Assembly: GCA_050011895.1 (NCBI GenBank)
Contig: JBEKIF010000001.1
Location: 186,001-250,000 of the forward strand
Length of the DNA: 64,000 nt
Source: DATBGO01 sp050011895
Lineage (GTDB): Bacteria > Actinomycetota > Actinomycetes > Streptosporangiales > Streptosporangiaceae
Reading direction: 5' to 3'
A program made the position numbers and the translations under genes. This document shows, piece after piece, positions 1-8,916 of the stretch (within the stretch, counting starts at the first letter, position 1; each line of letters begins with the position of its first letter). The notes beneath the pieces are model-generated. The model had not been told where the DNA came from. It saw nothing but the letters and a program-made list of their open reading frames with translations, and did not search any database.

Positions 1-1
1 C

Positions 2-520
2 TGCTACGACGAAGGCAAGCGGTGCGCGGAGACCCTGTTCTTCGACTACTACCGCCAGCACAAGCTGCCGATCAAGGTCGCGCGGATCTTCAACACCTAC
101 GGCCCCAACATGATGCCGGACGACGGGCGCGTGGTGTCGAGCTTCATCGTCCAGGCCATCAGGGGAGAGCCGCTCACCGTCTTTGGTGACGGCTCGCAGA
201 CCAGATCGTTCTGCTACGTCGACGACATGGTCGAAGGCTTGATCCGACTCATGAACTCGGCACCGGAGGTCACCGGTCCGGTCAACCTCGGCAATCCCGA
301 CGAGTTTACGATGCTCGAACTCGCCACGAAGGTTCAGGCACTGGTCGGCAGCGCTAGCCCGGTCGAGCGCCGGCCGCTGCCTTCCGACGATCCGGTGCGG
401 CGCAGGCCTGACATCGACCGCGCCAGGAAACTGCTGGGCTGGGGGCCGACCGTGCCGCTGGAGGAGGGGCTCAAGCGGACCCTGGAGTACTTCCAGCACG
501 CGCTGGCCGACTGCGGCTGA
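2..520 (+). CDS. UDP-glucuronate decarboxylase-like NAD-dependent epimerase/dehydratase (3' part)
   Basis: The gene is cut by the left window edge; 172 C-terminal residues are visible and the start is missing. The first residues contain YDEGK (residues 2-6), the catalytic YxxxK of extended SDR enzymes, followed by the RIFNTYGP strand and the SFCYVDDMVEG substrate-binding segment. This combination is closest to UDP-glucuronate decarboxylase (UXS), which makes UDP-xylose from UDP-glucuronate with bound NAD. A dTDP-glucose 4,6-dehydratase or UDP-glucose 4-epimerase is less likely. UDP-glucose dehydrogenase, which supplies UDP-glucuronate, lies at the other end of the same glycan locus (18209-19540). 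It is followed by 125 bp of imperfect GACTGAGGC-type short repeats. Confidence 0.75.
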   Translation, partial: CYDEGKRCAETLFFDYYRQHKLPIKVARIFNTYGPNMMPDDGRVVSSFIVQAIRGEPLTVFGDGSQTRSFCYVDDMVEGLIRLMNSAPEVTGPVNLGNPDEFTMLELATKVQALVGSASPVERRPLPSDDPVRRRPDIDRARKLLGWGPTVPLEEGLKRTLEYFQHALADCG

Positions 521-645
521 CCGGCGGCTGACTGAGGCCGACCGAGGCTGGCTGAGGCGCTGACTGAGGCTACGGCACCCGGTACTGGGCGCTCAGCGCA
601 CCGGCTGGAGCGGCACCCGGCGGCAGCTGCGGGCGCGGCGGCGGG

Positions 646-1509
646 TCAGCCAGCGGCGACCAGCACCGGAAAGGCCCGCCGCAGCGCGAGCCGCCAGTCA
701 CCGATGGGCTCGATGCCCGCGCTGGCCCAGCCGTCGTGGCCGAGCACGCTGTAGCCGGGCCGGGGGGCGGGACGGGGAAATGCGCTGGTCGTGGTCGCGC
801 GGACCCGCTGCGGGTCGGCGCCGAGCAGCCGGAAGACCTCGCGGGCCAGCTCGAACCAGGTGGCCTCGCCGGAGCTCGTGGCGTGGTACACGCCCGCCGC
901 GGCCCGCGACCGGGCCAGCGCGGTCACCTGCCCGGCGACGTCAGCGGTCCAGGTCGGCTGTCCGAGCTGGTCAGCCACGACCTCCACGGTCGGCCGCTCG
1001 CGCTCCAGCCTGATCATCGTGCGCACGAAATTGGGTCCGTGCGCCCCGTACAGCCAGGCCGTCCGCACCACGTAGCCAGTCTCGGGCAGCAACCGGAGCA
1101 CCGCCTGCTCGCCGGCCAGCTTGGTGCGCCCGTAGGCGGTACGCGGGCCAGCGGCGTCGCGCTCCGAATATGGCCGCCGGGCATCCCCGCCGAACACGTA
1201 GTCGGTGGACATGTGCACCAGCCGGAACCCGCCGGCCGCGCACCCGGCGGCCACGTGCGCCGCTCCCCCGCCGTTCACGCCGAGCGCCTCGTCCTCGTGC
1301 GTCTCGGCCTCGTCGACCCCGGTCCAGGCCGCGCAGTTCACGACCACGTCCGGCGCCCAGCCGCGCAGCGCCGCCCGGACGGCGGCCTCGTCGCTGATGT
1401 CAAGATCCTGGCGGGTGAGGCCGACCACGTCCTCGCTGTCAGCCCGGAGGGCACCGGCGAGATCCCGGCCGAGCATCCCCCCGGACCCGACTATCAGCCA
1501 CCGGCTCAT
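646..1509 (-). CDS. rmlD: dTDP-4-dehydrorhamnose reductase
   Basis: This 287-aa protein has the usual RmlD length. It shows an N-terminal Rossmann motif GSGGMLG (about residues 8-14), STDYVF near residue 100, the catalytic YGRTK (YxxxK) near 126 and the RTAWLYG segment near 148. It reduces dTDP-4-keto-L-rhamnose to dTDP-L-rhamnose with NAD(P)H in the cytoplasm. RmlA, RmlB and RmlC are not in the window, so the other rhamnose genes must lie elsewhere. It is the last gene of the leftward glycan run. The family assignment is firm; the pathway role is inferred. Confidence 0.88.
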   Translation of the reverse strand: MSRWLIVGSGGMLGRDLAGALRADSEDVVGLTRQDLDISDEAAVRAALRGWAPDVVVNCAAWTGVDEAETHEDEALGVNGGGAAHVAAGCAAGGFRLVHMSTDYVFGGDARRPYSERDAAGPRTAYGRTKLAGEQAVLRLLPETGYVVRTAWLYGAHGPNFVRTMIRLERERPTVEVVADQLGQPTWTADVAGQVTALARSRAAAGVYHATSSGEATWFELAREVFRLLGADPQRVRATTTSAFPRPAPRPGYSVLGHDGWASAGIEPIGDWRLALRRAFPVLVAAG

Positions 1510-1585
1510 GGGAAACTCGGGTAGCCGCCGGCCAGCAGCGTCCGGACGTCATGCGAACCGACGAACCCCGACAGGACCAGGGCCT

Positions 1586-2614
1586 TCATGACGCCGGCCT
1601 GCCGGAGCGACGGCCCAGTCCGGCCGCCGCGGCCGCGGTGACCAGATCGCCGGCGGTCAGCAGGACGCGGGACACCAGGGCCACCGCGGTGGCGCTGCCG
1701 ACTCCCAGCGTCGGCGCCAGGATCGCGACCAGCAGGACGTCCCGCACGCCGGCCCCGGCGGGGGCGAACACGACCACGAAGCCCACGCACCAGGCGAAGG
1801 CGAAGCCGCCCGTCGCCAGCAGCGCCCCGGTGCCGTATGGTGCGCCGAGCCTGATCGCCATCAGCCAGATCTGCAGGCCGTAGCAGACCCACGAGCCCAG
1901 TGCCCAGGCCAGCGCGGCTGCTATCGCGCGCCCGGCCAGCGGCTGCTCCATGGCCGGCCGCCGGGTCACCCGGAGCAGCCAGGCCAGAACGCGGTTGAGC
2001 AGCTTCGGGTGCAGGCAGACCAGCAGCACCGGGGCCGCCAGGAAAATCCACCGGTAGGAGGTCGATCCCGGCAGGAACGGCAGCGTGACCAGCGCGACCA
2101 GCAGCCCCGCGAGCAGTGTCAGCAGCATGGTGAGCACCGCAGCGCTCGCCGAGCGGTGCCGCGGAACCCGGTGCGCGGTGCCCAGTTCCATCTGCGCGAG
2201 CACCGGCCAGACCGAGCCGGGCAGGTACTTGCCGAGCTGGCCGACGAACATGATCCGGGACGCGGCGCGGGCGGGCAACGGGGAACCGAGCGCGGCCAGC
2301 AGCAGCCGCCACACCTGCATCGTCGCCAGCAGGGCGAACAGCACGCTGAGCATGGCCCCGGCGACCGCCAGGAATCCGAGGCTGGCGAGCGCGGCCCGCA
2401 CGTCGGCCCATTCCCGGACTACCGCGTAGCCGCAGAGGCCGGCCGCGACCGCCACGAATCCCCACCGGACCGGGCGGCTGGCGAGCAGCCGGCCGGCCTT
2501 GGCCCACGGGATCCGGCGCCCGCCGCGCGGCGCGACGGCACCGTCGCCGGGCCCGCTGGCCTGGGCATCGGCCGCAGCAGCGGCGGAAGCCGCTGCAGCG
2601 GGGCGGTCTGACAT
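1586..2614 (-). CDS. lysylphosphatidylglycerol synthase TM-region (UPF0104) family membrane protein
   Basis: This 342-aa polytopic protein has about eight hydrophobic segments after a short Ala-rich N-terminus. The family signature GKYLPGSVWP lies near residue 117, and AGAGVRD lies in the C-terminal half. The family is the membrane half of MprF-like proteins; stand-alone members in glycan clusters are thought to act as flippases or glycolipid transport partners. The start chosen is the ATG at 2614, because further upstream the frame only shadows the divergent glycosyltransferase. Its 5' end faces the glycosyltransferase at 2702 across 87 bp, so the two genes probably share a divergent promoter region. 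The substrate is unknown. Confidence 0.75.
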   Translation of the reverse strand: MSDRPAAAASAAAAADAQASGPGDGAVAPRGGRRIPWAKAGRLLASRPVRWGFVAVAAGLCGYAVVREWADVRAALASLGFLAVAGAMLSVLFALLATMQVWRLLLAALGSPLPARAASRIMFVGQLGKYLPGSVWPVLAQMELGTAHRVPRHRSASAAVLTMLLTLLAGLLVALVTLPFLPGSTSYRWIFLAAPVLLVCLHPKLLNRVLAWLLRVTRRPAMEQPLAGRAIAAALAWALGSWVCYGLQIWLMAIRLGAPYGTGALLATGGFAFAWCVGFVVVFAPAGAGVRDVLLVAILAPTLGVGSATAVALVSRVLLTAGDLVTAAAAAGLGRRSGRPAS

Positions 2615-2686
2615 ACGGCACAGCCTAGACGCTCGGCCGGGCACCCGACCGGACGATCTCGGGTCCGCGGCACTGGCAGGAGACGT

Positions 2687-2692
2687 TAGGGT
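2687..2692 (+). promoter_or_regulatory. -10 hexamer TAGGGT of a near-leaderless promoter
   Basis: TAGGGT matches the actinobacterial TANNNT -10 element. It lies nine bases before the ATG at 2702, and no Shine-Dalgarno sequence precedes that ATG. Transcription would start about 0-3 bases before the codon, giving a leaderless mRNA. No good -35 is seen, which is common for this promoter type. Confidence 0.4.
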
Positions 2693-2701
2693 ACGCACAT
2701 T

Positions 2702-3829
2702 ATGCGCGTTCTCGTCTTCGGCACCTATGACACTTCGATGCACCCGAGAGTCGCCACGATCGCGGCGGGCCTGCGCAAGTGCGGCGCCGAGGTGGCCGAG
2801 TGCAACGCACCGCTGGGCCTGGACACCGCGGCCCGGGTCGACATGCTGGCCCGGCCGTGGCGGGCGCCGGCCTTGCTGGCCCGCCTCGCCCGGCGGTGGA
2901 CGACGCTGGCCCGGGCCGCCCGCCGGATGCCCGTCCCGGACGTGGTGATCGTCGGTTATCTCGGCCACTTTGATGTCCACCTGGCCAGGCTGGTCTTCCG
3001 CCGGGTGCCGGTCGTGCTCGACCATCTCGTCGGGGCCAGCGACACCGGGCGGGACCGCCGGCTGGACGGCGGCCCGCGCCAGGCCCTGCTGCGGATGATC
3101 GACTCGGCCGCGCTGCGAGCCGCCGACATCATCGTGGTAGACACCGACGAGCACCTGGCCGCCCTGCCGCCGCGGCATCAGGCCCGGGCCGTCGTGGTGC
3201 CGGTGGGCGCCCCGGCGGCATGGCACGCGGCGGCGCGGCCTGACGACGGCCGGGACGCGCCCGGGCCGCTGCGGGTGGTGTTCTACGGCCTGTACACCCC
3301 GCTGCAGGGAACGCCGGTCATCGGCGCCGCGCTGGGCCGCATCGCCGGGGCGCCCATCGAGGTCACCATGATCGGCAACGGTCAGGACGAGGCCGAGGCG
3401 CGGGCCGCGGCCGCGGCCAACCACGCGGTCCGCTGGCTGGACTGGGTACCCGCCGCCGAGCTGCCCGCCCTGGTGGCCGGCCACCAGGTCTGTCTCGGCA
3501 TCTTCGGTACCGGGGACAAGGCGCTCCGGGTGGTGCCGAACAAGGTGTTCCAGGGCGCAGCCGCCGGCTGCGCCGTGGTGACCTCGGACACCGCTCCGCA
3601 GCGGCGGGCCCTGGGTGATGCCGCCGTCCTGGTGCCGCCCGGCGACCCGGAGGTGCTGGCAGCGGCGTTGCTGCGGCTGGCCGGTGACCGCGCCGAGCTG
3701 GGCCGACTGCGCCAGCAGGCCCACGAGCTGGCCATCGATCAGTTCGCGCCCGAGCGGATCGTGGCCCCGCTGGCCAAGGAAATAGCCCTTGCCAGCGACC
3801 GTGCGGCTACCCGCCATCCGTCACGATGA
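2702..3829 (+). CDS. glycosyltransferase family 4 protein (GT-B fold)
   Basis: This 375-aa protein has two Rossmann halves. The N-terminal half begins MRVLVFGTY. The C-terminal half carries FYGLYTPLQGT (about residue 195), a nucleotide-sugar binding region with VVPNKVFQGAAAGCAVV near 278, and DAAVLVPPGDPE, all typical of GT4 enzymes. The usual E-x7-E region appears as Q rather than E in NKVFQGAAAG. It would transfer a sugar from a nucleotide donor on the cytoplasmic face. The methyltransferase at 3840 follows after 10 bp, so the two form an operon reading opposite to most of the locus. Donor and acceptor cannot be told. Confidence 0.8.
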   Translation: MRVLVFGTYDTSMHPRVATIAAGLRKCGAEVAECNAPLGLDTAARVDMLARPWRAPALLARLARRWTTLARAARRMPVPDVVIVGYLGHFDVHLARLVFRRVPVVLDHLVGASDTGRDRRLDGGPRQALLRMIDSAALRAADIIVVDTDEHLAALPPRHQARAVVVPVGAPAAWHAAARPDDGRDAPGPLRVVFYGLYTPLQGTPVIGAALGRIAGAPIEVTMIGNGQDEAEARAAAAANHAVRWLDWVPAAELPALVAGHQVCLGIFGTGDKALRVVPNKVFQGAAAGCAVVTSDTAPQRRALGDAAVLVPPGDPEVLAAALLRLAGDRAELGRLRQQAHELAIDQFAPERIVAPLAKEIALASDRAATRHPSR

Positions 3830-3839
3830 GGAGTCCGGC

Positions 3840-4616
3840 ATGACCTCTCCTGCGAAGGCAGTGCGACCGCGAGTGGACGTCAACGCGGTGGCCCCGCTGG
3901 CACCGAACGCCTGGCTGCGCTATGACGTGGTCCAGCGGATGCTGCCGACCGGCGGCATTACCGACGTCCTGGAGATCGGCTGCGGCCAGGGCGCGTTCGG
4001 GGCCCGGCTGGCCCAGCGCTACCACTACCTGGGCGTCGAGCCAGACAAGGCGTCCTGGACCGTGGCTCAACGACGGATCAGTGCGGTAGGACGCGGCGCG
4101 GTCCGCAATGTCGCTGTCGACGCGCTGGTCGACGAGCGGTTCGACCTGATTTGCGCCTTCGAGGTGCTTGAGCACATCGAGGACGACGCCGCGGCGCTGA
4201 AGGACTGGGCGGCCCGGCTGCGTCCGGGCGGATGGCTGCTGCTGTCGGTCCCAGCCCACCAGCGCCGGTACGGTCCGTGGGACGAGCTGGTCGGCCACTT
4301 CCGTCGCTACGACCCTGCGGCACTCACCGCGCTGCTGGTCAGCTGCGGCTTCGGTGCGGTCACGGTCCGCCAGTACGGCTTCCCGCTGGGCTTCCTCCTG
4401 GAGACCGCTCGTGACCTGATCGGCCGACGCCGGCTCGCTGCGGCCACGACCCAGTCCGTAGCCGACCGCACCTCAGGGTCCGGGCGGCAGCTCCAGCCGT
4501 CGGGCGGCCTGCGCACCTCCGCCATCCGCTGGGGGATAACACCGTTCCGGCTGCTGCAGCGGCCGTTCCCGAATACCGGAACCGGCCTGGTGATCCTGGC
4601 CCGGCTGGCGCACTAG
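3840..4616 (+). CDS. class I SAM-dependent methyltransferase
   Basis: This 258-aa protein has motif I VLEIGCGQGAFG near residue 42 and the post-II segment FEVLEHIEDD near 105, followed by LRPGGWLLLSVP: a classic Rossmann methyltransferase. The ATG at 3840 has a GATGAGGAG Shine-Dalgarno about seven bases upstream; an in-frame ATG at 3789 overlaps the preceding gene and lacks one. It probably O-methylates a sugar or lipid intermediate of the glycan made here. It overlaps the convergent membrane gene at the tetranucleotide CTAG (4613-4616), which supplies a TAG stop to both strands. Confidence 0.82.
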   Translation: MTSPAKAVRPRVDVNAVAPLAPNAWLRYDVVQRMLPTGGITDVLEIGCGQGAFGARLAQRYHYLGVEPDKASWTVAQRRISAVGRGAVRNVAVDALVDERFDLICAFEVLEHIEDDAAALKDWAARLRPGGWLLLSVPAHQRRYGPWDELVGHFRRYDPAALTALLVSCGFGAVTVRQYGFPLGFLLETARDLIGRRRLAAATTQSVADRTSGSGRQLQPSGGLRTSAIRWGITPFRLLQRPFPNTGTGLVILARLAH

Positions 4617-6334
4617 CCGGTGACCCGGCGGCACCCGGATCCGGCGGCCGGTATGACGCTCAGGCCGTCGTGACCGACCGGCGTGTTCTTCAGCTGCTGC
4701 TGACGCAGCGCTGTTCGCCACGCCAGCCGCTCGGCAGTTGACAGGTGCGTGCGGACGAGCCAGATCCTGCTGCACGCGCCTTGCCGGGCCCGGGCCAGGG
4801 CCTGCGCCAGGGCCGCATTCACTCCGGCGGAGTCGCGCTGGCGCGCGACGACGATGTCCGGCTGATCGGGAAAGTATGCCTCGTATCCCTGCAGGACAGC
4901 GGCGTCCGCGCGGCGGGCCGGCGCGCCGATCGGCCAGTAGTAGGCGAAGCCCCAGTTGCTGCTCAGGTTCACCAGGATCACGTCTCCGCGGGCGGCGTGA
5001 GCGGCGACGTAGTGAGCCTGGTCACGCACATCCTCGTTGTTAATCGGGTGGCTTCGCACGTACGGCTGAGCATGGCTGACGAATGCCACCACGGCGAGGG
5101 CTGCCAGCCCGGCAGCGGGCAGGCCCTTGAGCCACGGCCGCAGCAGCGAGCACACCCCGACCAGCCCGATCGCGGCGACCGCGGCAGTGACGGCGAACAG
5201 GAAGGTCGAGGTCCGCAGGTCCAGGAAGGGATACTTCTGGAGCGCGGAGACGGCGAGCAGCTCCGGCCACAGCACGGCGGCCGTGATGGCCGTTGCCGGC
5301 CTGCCGAGCTTGACCATGGCAACGAGCCCGGCCAGGACCAGCGGGACCGCGAGCCATACCGGCCCGAGGCCGAAGTAGGCGTGCACGTCGGCGACATGCG
5401 AGGTTACGAAGGTTATGTCGGCGCGCAGGCCTTTGCCGGCCGGCAGGTAGAAGCCCCTCCAGTAAGCGGTGAGCCCTGGCACGACGGCGCGGGCATCGAA
5501 TCCCTTGTATACGCCGAGCATGAGGACGGCCGTGCCCGCACCGACGACGGCTGCCTCCGCGAGCCGACGCCAGGCCCGCCGGGCGAACTGAACGACGCAC
5601 ACCGCCCCGAACGCCGCCACCCCGACGAAGGCGACGGCGTCGCTGAACAGCATGCCGCCCCAGACGGCCACCGACAGGGCGACCAGACCTCGCCGCGACC
5701 ATTCGCGTTCGAGCCGCGAGGTCAGCGCCAGCGTCAGCAGCGCCGCGCAGGCATCGGCGGTGTACTGCTTCAGGTCGTCGCGTACGAGCATCGCCGGTAC
5801 CAGCAGCACGCCGACCCCGGCCAGCAGCCCGGCGGCGACCGAAGCCGGCCGCCATCGCCAGCCGAGCCCCCGGCCGAACCAGTAGGCGATCACGACGGCG
5901 GCACCGGCGAAGGCGAGGGGCAGGAGCCGGGAAGTCTGCTCCCCGCTGACGGTGAACACGCGCATCAGCGCGGACCAGCCGATCGGCGTGCTGGAGGTGG
6001 TCGCGGGCAATTGGGAGAGCGGGAACCGGGTGGTGACGGCAACCCAGGCCTCGTCGGTCCAAAAGGGCTGCCTGAGCAGGTATCCCAGGTCGTGAACGAC
6101 GAGAACGAGCAGGCCGAGCAGGAGCACCCCCAGGTGCTCCGCTAGCTGCCGCCGCCGGATCGCCATGGGCACCCGGGCACCCGGGCCTCCGGCTACCGCG
6201 CCGGGCTCCGATGGCGTCTCGCCCGCGCCAGCCCCGAGGGCCTCGTGGTTAACACGCACCTGGCTGCACCCCCTGGATCTCGTGGCGGCTGAGCCCGCAG
6301 CTCTCGGAATGGGGGTACCTGGCTCAACCAGCAT
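4613..6334 (-). CDS. GT-C fold membrane glycosyltransferase (GT39/ArnT-like)
   Basis: This protein of up to 573 aa has about ten transmembrane segments. Near residues 91-97 it has FWTDEAW, the first-loop acidic motif of GT-C enzymes such as ArnT and protein mannosyltransferases, which binds the polyprenyl-phosphate-sugar donor. The start is uncertain: 6334 gives a long Gly/Ala-rich cytoplasmic lead, while the ATG at 6166 gives 517 aa starting MAIRRRQL just before the first membrane segment. The GT2 synthase gene at 6353 lies immediately upstream and could make its lipid-linked donor. It is likely to act on the outer face of the membrane. Confidence 0.72.
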   Translation of the reverse strand: MLVEPGTPIPRAAGSAATRSRGCSQVRVNHEALGAGAGETPSEPGAVAGGPGARVPMAIRRRQLAEHLGVLLLGLLVLVVHDLGYLLRQPFWTDEAWVAVTTRFPLSQLPATTSSTPIGWSALMRVFTVSGEQTSRLLPLAFAGAAVVIAYWFGRGLGWRWRPASVAAGLLAGVGVLLVPAMLVRDDLKQYTADACAALLTLALTSRLEREWSRRGLVALSVAVWGGMLFSDAVAFVGVAAFGAVCVVQFARRAWRRLAEAAVVGAGTAVLMLGVYKGFDARAVVPGLTAYWRGFYLPAGKGLRADITFVTSHVADVHAYFGLGPVWLAVPLVLAGLVAMVKLGRPATAITAAVLWPELLAVSALQKYPFLDLRTSTFLFAVTAAVAAIGLVGVCSLLRPWLKGLPAAGLAALAVVAFVSHAQPYVRSHPINNEDVRDQAHYVAAHAARGDVILVNLSSNWGFAYYWPIGAPARRADAAVLQGYEAYFPDQPDIVVARQRDSAGVNAALAQALARARQGACSRIWLVRTHLSTAERLAWRTALRQQQLKNTPVGHDGLSVIPAAGSGCRRVTG

Positions 6335-6352
6335 TGCCCGGCGGCGGAAGCG

Positions 6353-7048
6353 CTAGGCGCGCCGGGCGGCGAACCGCTCCCGGAGCAGGATCCGCAGCGC
6401 GTCCACGCCATCGCGCCAGGTGAGCTTCTTTCCGGCCGCGCGGCTGCGGGCCCGGTAGCTGATGGGAACCTCGTAGGGCCGGATACCCCGGCGCAGCAGC
6501 TTGCCGGTCACCTCGGCCTCGACGCCGAATCCCGTCTCGCGGATGTCCAGATCGCGGTACAGCGCGGTCGGGATCAGCTTGAAGCAGGTCTCCAGGTCGC
6601 TGATGTAGCAGTTGAACAGCACGTTGGCGAAGGTCGTCACGCCTTTGTTGCCCAGCACGTAGGCGTAGGAGTAGGCGTTGTGGCTACCGAAGGTCCTGGT
6701 GCCGTACACCACCTCGGCCTGGCCGGCGATCACCGGCGCGAGCAGCAAGGGGATCTCGGCCGGCGAGTACTCGAGGTCCGCATCGCACATGATCACGTAG
6801 TCCCCGGTAGCCACCGTGGCGGCCGTGCGGATCGCGGCGCCCTTGCCCCGGTTGCGGTCGTGCAGATGGACGATCACGCGCGGGTCGTCGGCCAGCGAGG
6901 GGTACAGCTCCCGGGTGCCGTCCGTGCTCCCGTCGTCGACGACGACGAATTCGATCTCGCACGGAAAATCGACGCTGAGAACCTCCTTCATGGCGGAGGC
7001 CAGAGTCGCGCGCTCGTTGTAAACCGGCATCAGAATCGACAGCTTCAC
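6353..7048 (-). CDS. GT2 polyprenyl-phosphate sugar synthase (dolichyl-phosphate glucose/mannose synthase-like)
   Basis: This 231-aa protein begins with SILMPVYNE. VVVDDGSTDGT lies near residue 37, CDADLEY near 90 gives the metal-binding DxD, and a KLTWRDG segment occurs near the C-terminus, as in DPG and DPM synthases. There is no C-terminal membrane domain, so it is a soluble or peripheral enzyme making a polyprenyl-phosphate sugar from a nucleotide sugar. It lies 18 bp upstream of the GT-C gene at 4613-6334, its probable consumer. The sugar is not predictable. Confidence 0.82.
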   Translation of the reverse strand: MKLSILMPVYNERATLASAMKEVLSVDFPCEIEFVVVDDGSTDGTRELYPSLADDPRVIVHLHDRNRGKGAAIRTAATVATGDYVIMCDADLEYSPAEIPLLLAPVIAGQAEVVYGTRTFGSHNAYSYAYVLGNKGVTTFANVLFNCYISDLETCFKLIPTALYRDLDIRETGFGVEAEVTGKLLRRGIRPYEVPISYRARSRAAGKKLTWRDGVDALRILLRERFAARRA

Positions 7049-7095
7049 GGTGGGCAGCCTACGCGGAGCGCGCCGGTCCGGATGAGCTAGGGGAG

Positions 7096-8916
7096 CTACT
7101 GGGGCGGAAACCGGTCATTGACACGTTGCGCTAAAGCTGTCCGGTAGACGATCACGCCGCCCACTGGCGTGCCGTGCAGGCCCATCGCGCTGAAGACCTT
7201 CATCCAGTGCGCTGCCCAGGCCCGCTCGACGAGTATGGCCCCCACCCCGGCCTGATGGACGTAAGCCCGGAACTGCCGCTCCCTGGCCGGGGTTGGGTGC
7301 CTGAGGAGTGCGACGGGCGCTGGCAGACCAGTGGAATCGCTCAGCGACTGGTTAATGAAGCCGCCGGCGATCCGCATGTAGAAGTTCGCGTCCGCCTGGA
7401 ACAGCAGCCCGGCGTTCCCGCGGTCCGACACGACCACCACGATCTCGCCTGGGCGCAGGTAGTCCCGGTAGAGGCCGGCGCTGATGAAGGCCGGCAGGGC
7501 ACTGGTCGGCCGGATAGCCGCCGATGGCGCACCAGCCGGAAGGCTCTCCCCATCGGAGATCGTCGGCAGGTTCGCCAGGATGGCCGCGACCGCCGCCAGG
7601 CCGAGGATCCACCGCGATGCCAGCAGCAGCCTGCTTCTGGTGGGAGTCGCGAGCCATACGGCCAGGATGATCGCGAGCACGAGGTAGCCGAAGAGGATGA
7701 GCCGTACTGGCTCGGCGCTGCGAGCGACCGGGAGTGTCCACAGCCGGGCCCACGGCAGCGTGCCCAGCTGCCTGCCGCCGATGATCAGGCGGGGACCGAG
7801 AGCAAGCGCGAGGATGACCGCGAAGAGTATGACCAGCAGCCGAGTGAGCCTGCTCGACCAGGTGAGCACGGCCAGCGCCAGCACGATCAGCAGCAGCGGA
7901 ATGCCCACGTAGGCGTTGCTCGAGAAGCCCAGCAGAGAATTGGCGTAGTGCGTCAGCGACGTCAGCCAGAAGACCCGGTTCGGCCGGGGAACTACCAGGT
8001 TGGCCAGGTTAAGCGAGTATTTCGGCGACATCCGGGTGAACCCGGCGGGGTAGTGCCGCAGCGCATAGACCAGGTACGGCGACGCGAGCGCGATGGCCAC
8101 CACGTAGGCGGCCCCGACGAGCCCAGCTAGCCTGGCCACGGTCCGCCGCGCTTCGGGCCTGGCCACCGCGAAGCCGATCAGCAGGCCGGCCGCCCACAGC
8201 GCCGTCATCTCGGCGAAGGCCTCGACGGAGATGTAGAACTCCGCGGCCATCGCGACCGCCATCAGGCCGGCGAAGGCGCGCCGCCCTAGCTTCCCGTCCC
8301 GCCACAGCAGGGCCAGGTACAGCATGAGCGGAAACAGCAGGTTGACGATCAGATTCGCCTGGCCCGCCACCGTGTGACTGATCTCGTACGAGGAGAAGCC
8401 GTAGACGGCTCCGGCCATCAGTGCGGCCCAGAATCGGCCTGTCAGCCGACGGGCCGCGAGGAAGGCCGCCCAGGCCGAAACCGGCGCCGAGAGCAGCAGC
8501 GTCAGGTTGAACGAGGTTATCGGGCCGAACGCCGCGGTGATCGGTATCAGGACCACAGCCACCGCGGGGACCGAGGTCGCCCAGGCCAGGTCGTAGCCGG
8601 CCGGTGCCCCGATCTGGCCGGAGTACAGCGGGTTAAGCCCGTGCGATATGGCGTAGGGCCACCAGCGCCAGCTCCAGATGTAGAAATTCGGGTCCACGGT
8701 GGCCTGCCCGACCTGGGGCAGGCCAGGATGGCGGACCAGCGGAAGCGCGTAGCCGATGATGAAGACCGCCAGGTAGACCGCCAGCGCTAGCAGCCCCTGG
8801 ACGACCGGCCTGGGAACTCCGGCGGCCACGGCGAGCTGTCCTGCGCCGCCGATCCGCGGCACGGTAGCGGTGCGGCCCGCGCCCAGGGCAGGCTCATCCG
8901 CCTCGCCCGCCGTCAT
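7096..8916 (-). CDS. polytopic membrane protein, probable GT-C glycosyltransferase
   Basis: This 606-aa protein has roughly 11-12 hydrophobic segments and a C-terminal extracytoplasmic domain of about 130 residues starting near LPAGAPSAAIRP. The first loop contains VDPNFYIWSWRWWPYA, an aromatic-rich loop with one Asp where GT-C enzymes keep their acidic motif. The start codon overlaps the stop of the GT2 gene upstream as ATGA (8913-8916), which suggests translational coupling and a shared job. No family can be named with certainty; the GT-C assignment rests on topology and context. Confidence 0.6.
   Translation of the reverse strand: MTAGEADEPALGAGRTATVPRIGGAGQLAVAAGVPRPVVQGLLALAVYLAVFIIGYALPLVRHPGLPQVGQATVDPNFYIWSWRWWPYAISHGLNPLYSGQIGAPAGYDLAWATSVPAVAVVLIPITAAFGPITSFNLTLLLSAPVSAWAAFLAARRLTGRFWAALMAGAVYGFSSYEISHTVAGQANLIVNLLFPLMLYLALLWRDGKLGRRAFAGLMAVAMAAEFYISVEAFAEMTALWAAGLLIGFAVARPEARRTVARLAGLVGAAYVVAIALASPYLVYALRHYPAGFTRMSPKYSLNLANLVVPRPNRVFWLTSLTHYANSLLGFSSNAYVGIPLLLIVLALAVLTWSSRLTRLLVILFAVILALALGPRLIIGGRQLGTLPWARLWTLPVARSAEPVRLILFGYLVLAIILAVWLATPTRSRLLLASRWILGLAAVAAILANLPTISDGESLPAGAPSAAIRPTSALPAFISAGLYRDYLRPGEIVVVVSDRGNAGLLFQADANFYMRIAGGFINQSLSDSTGLPAPVALLRHPTPARERQFRAYVHQAGVGAILVERAWAAHWMKVFSAMGLHGTPVGGVIVYRTALAQRVNDRFPPQ

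Noticed and set aside
1586..3817. A 743-residue fusion upstream of the LPG-synthase-like membrane protein
   Set aside because: The first 400 residues are antisense to the glycosyltransferase at 2702-3829 and lack family similarity; the real start is at 2614.
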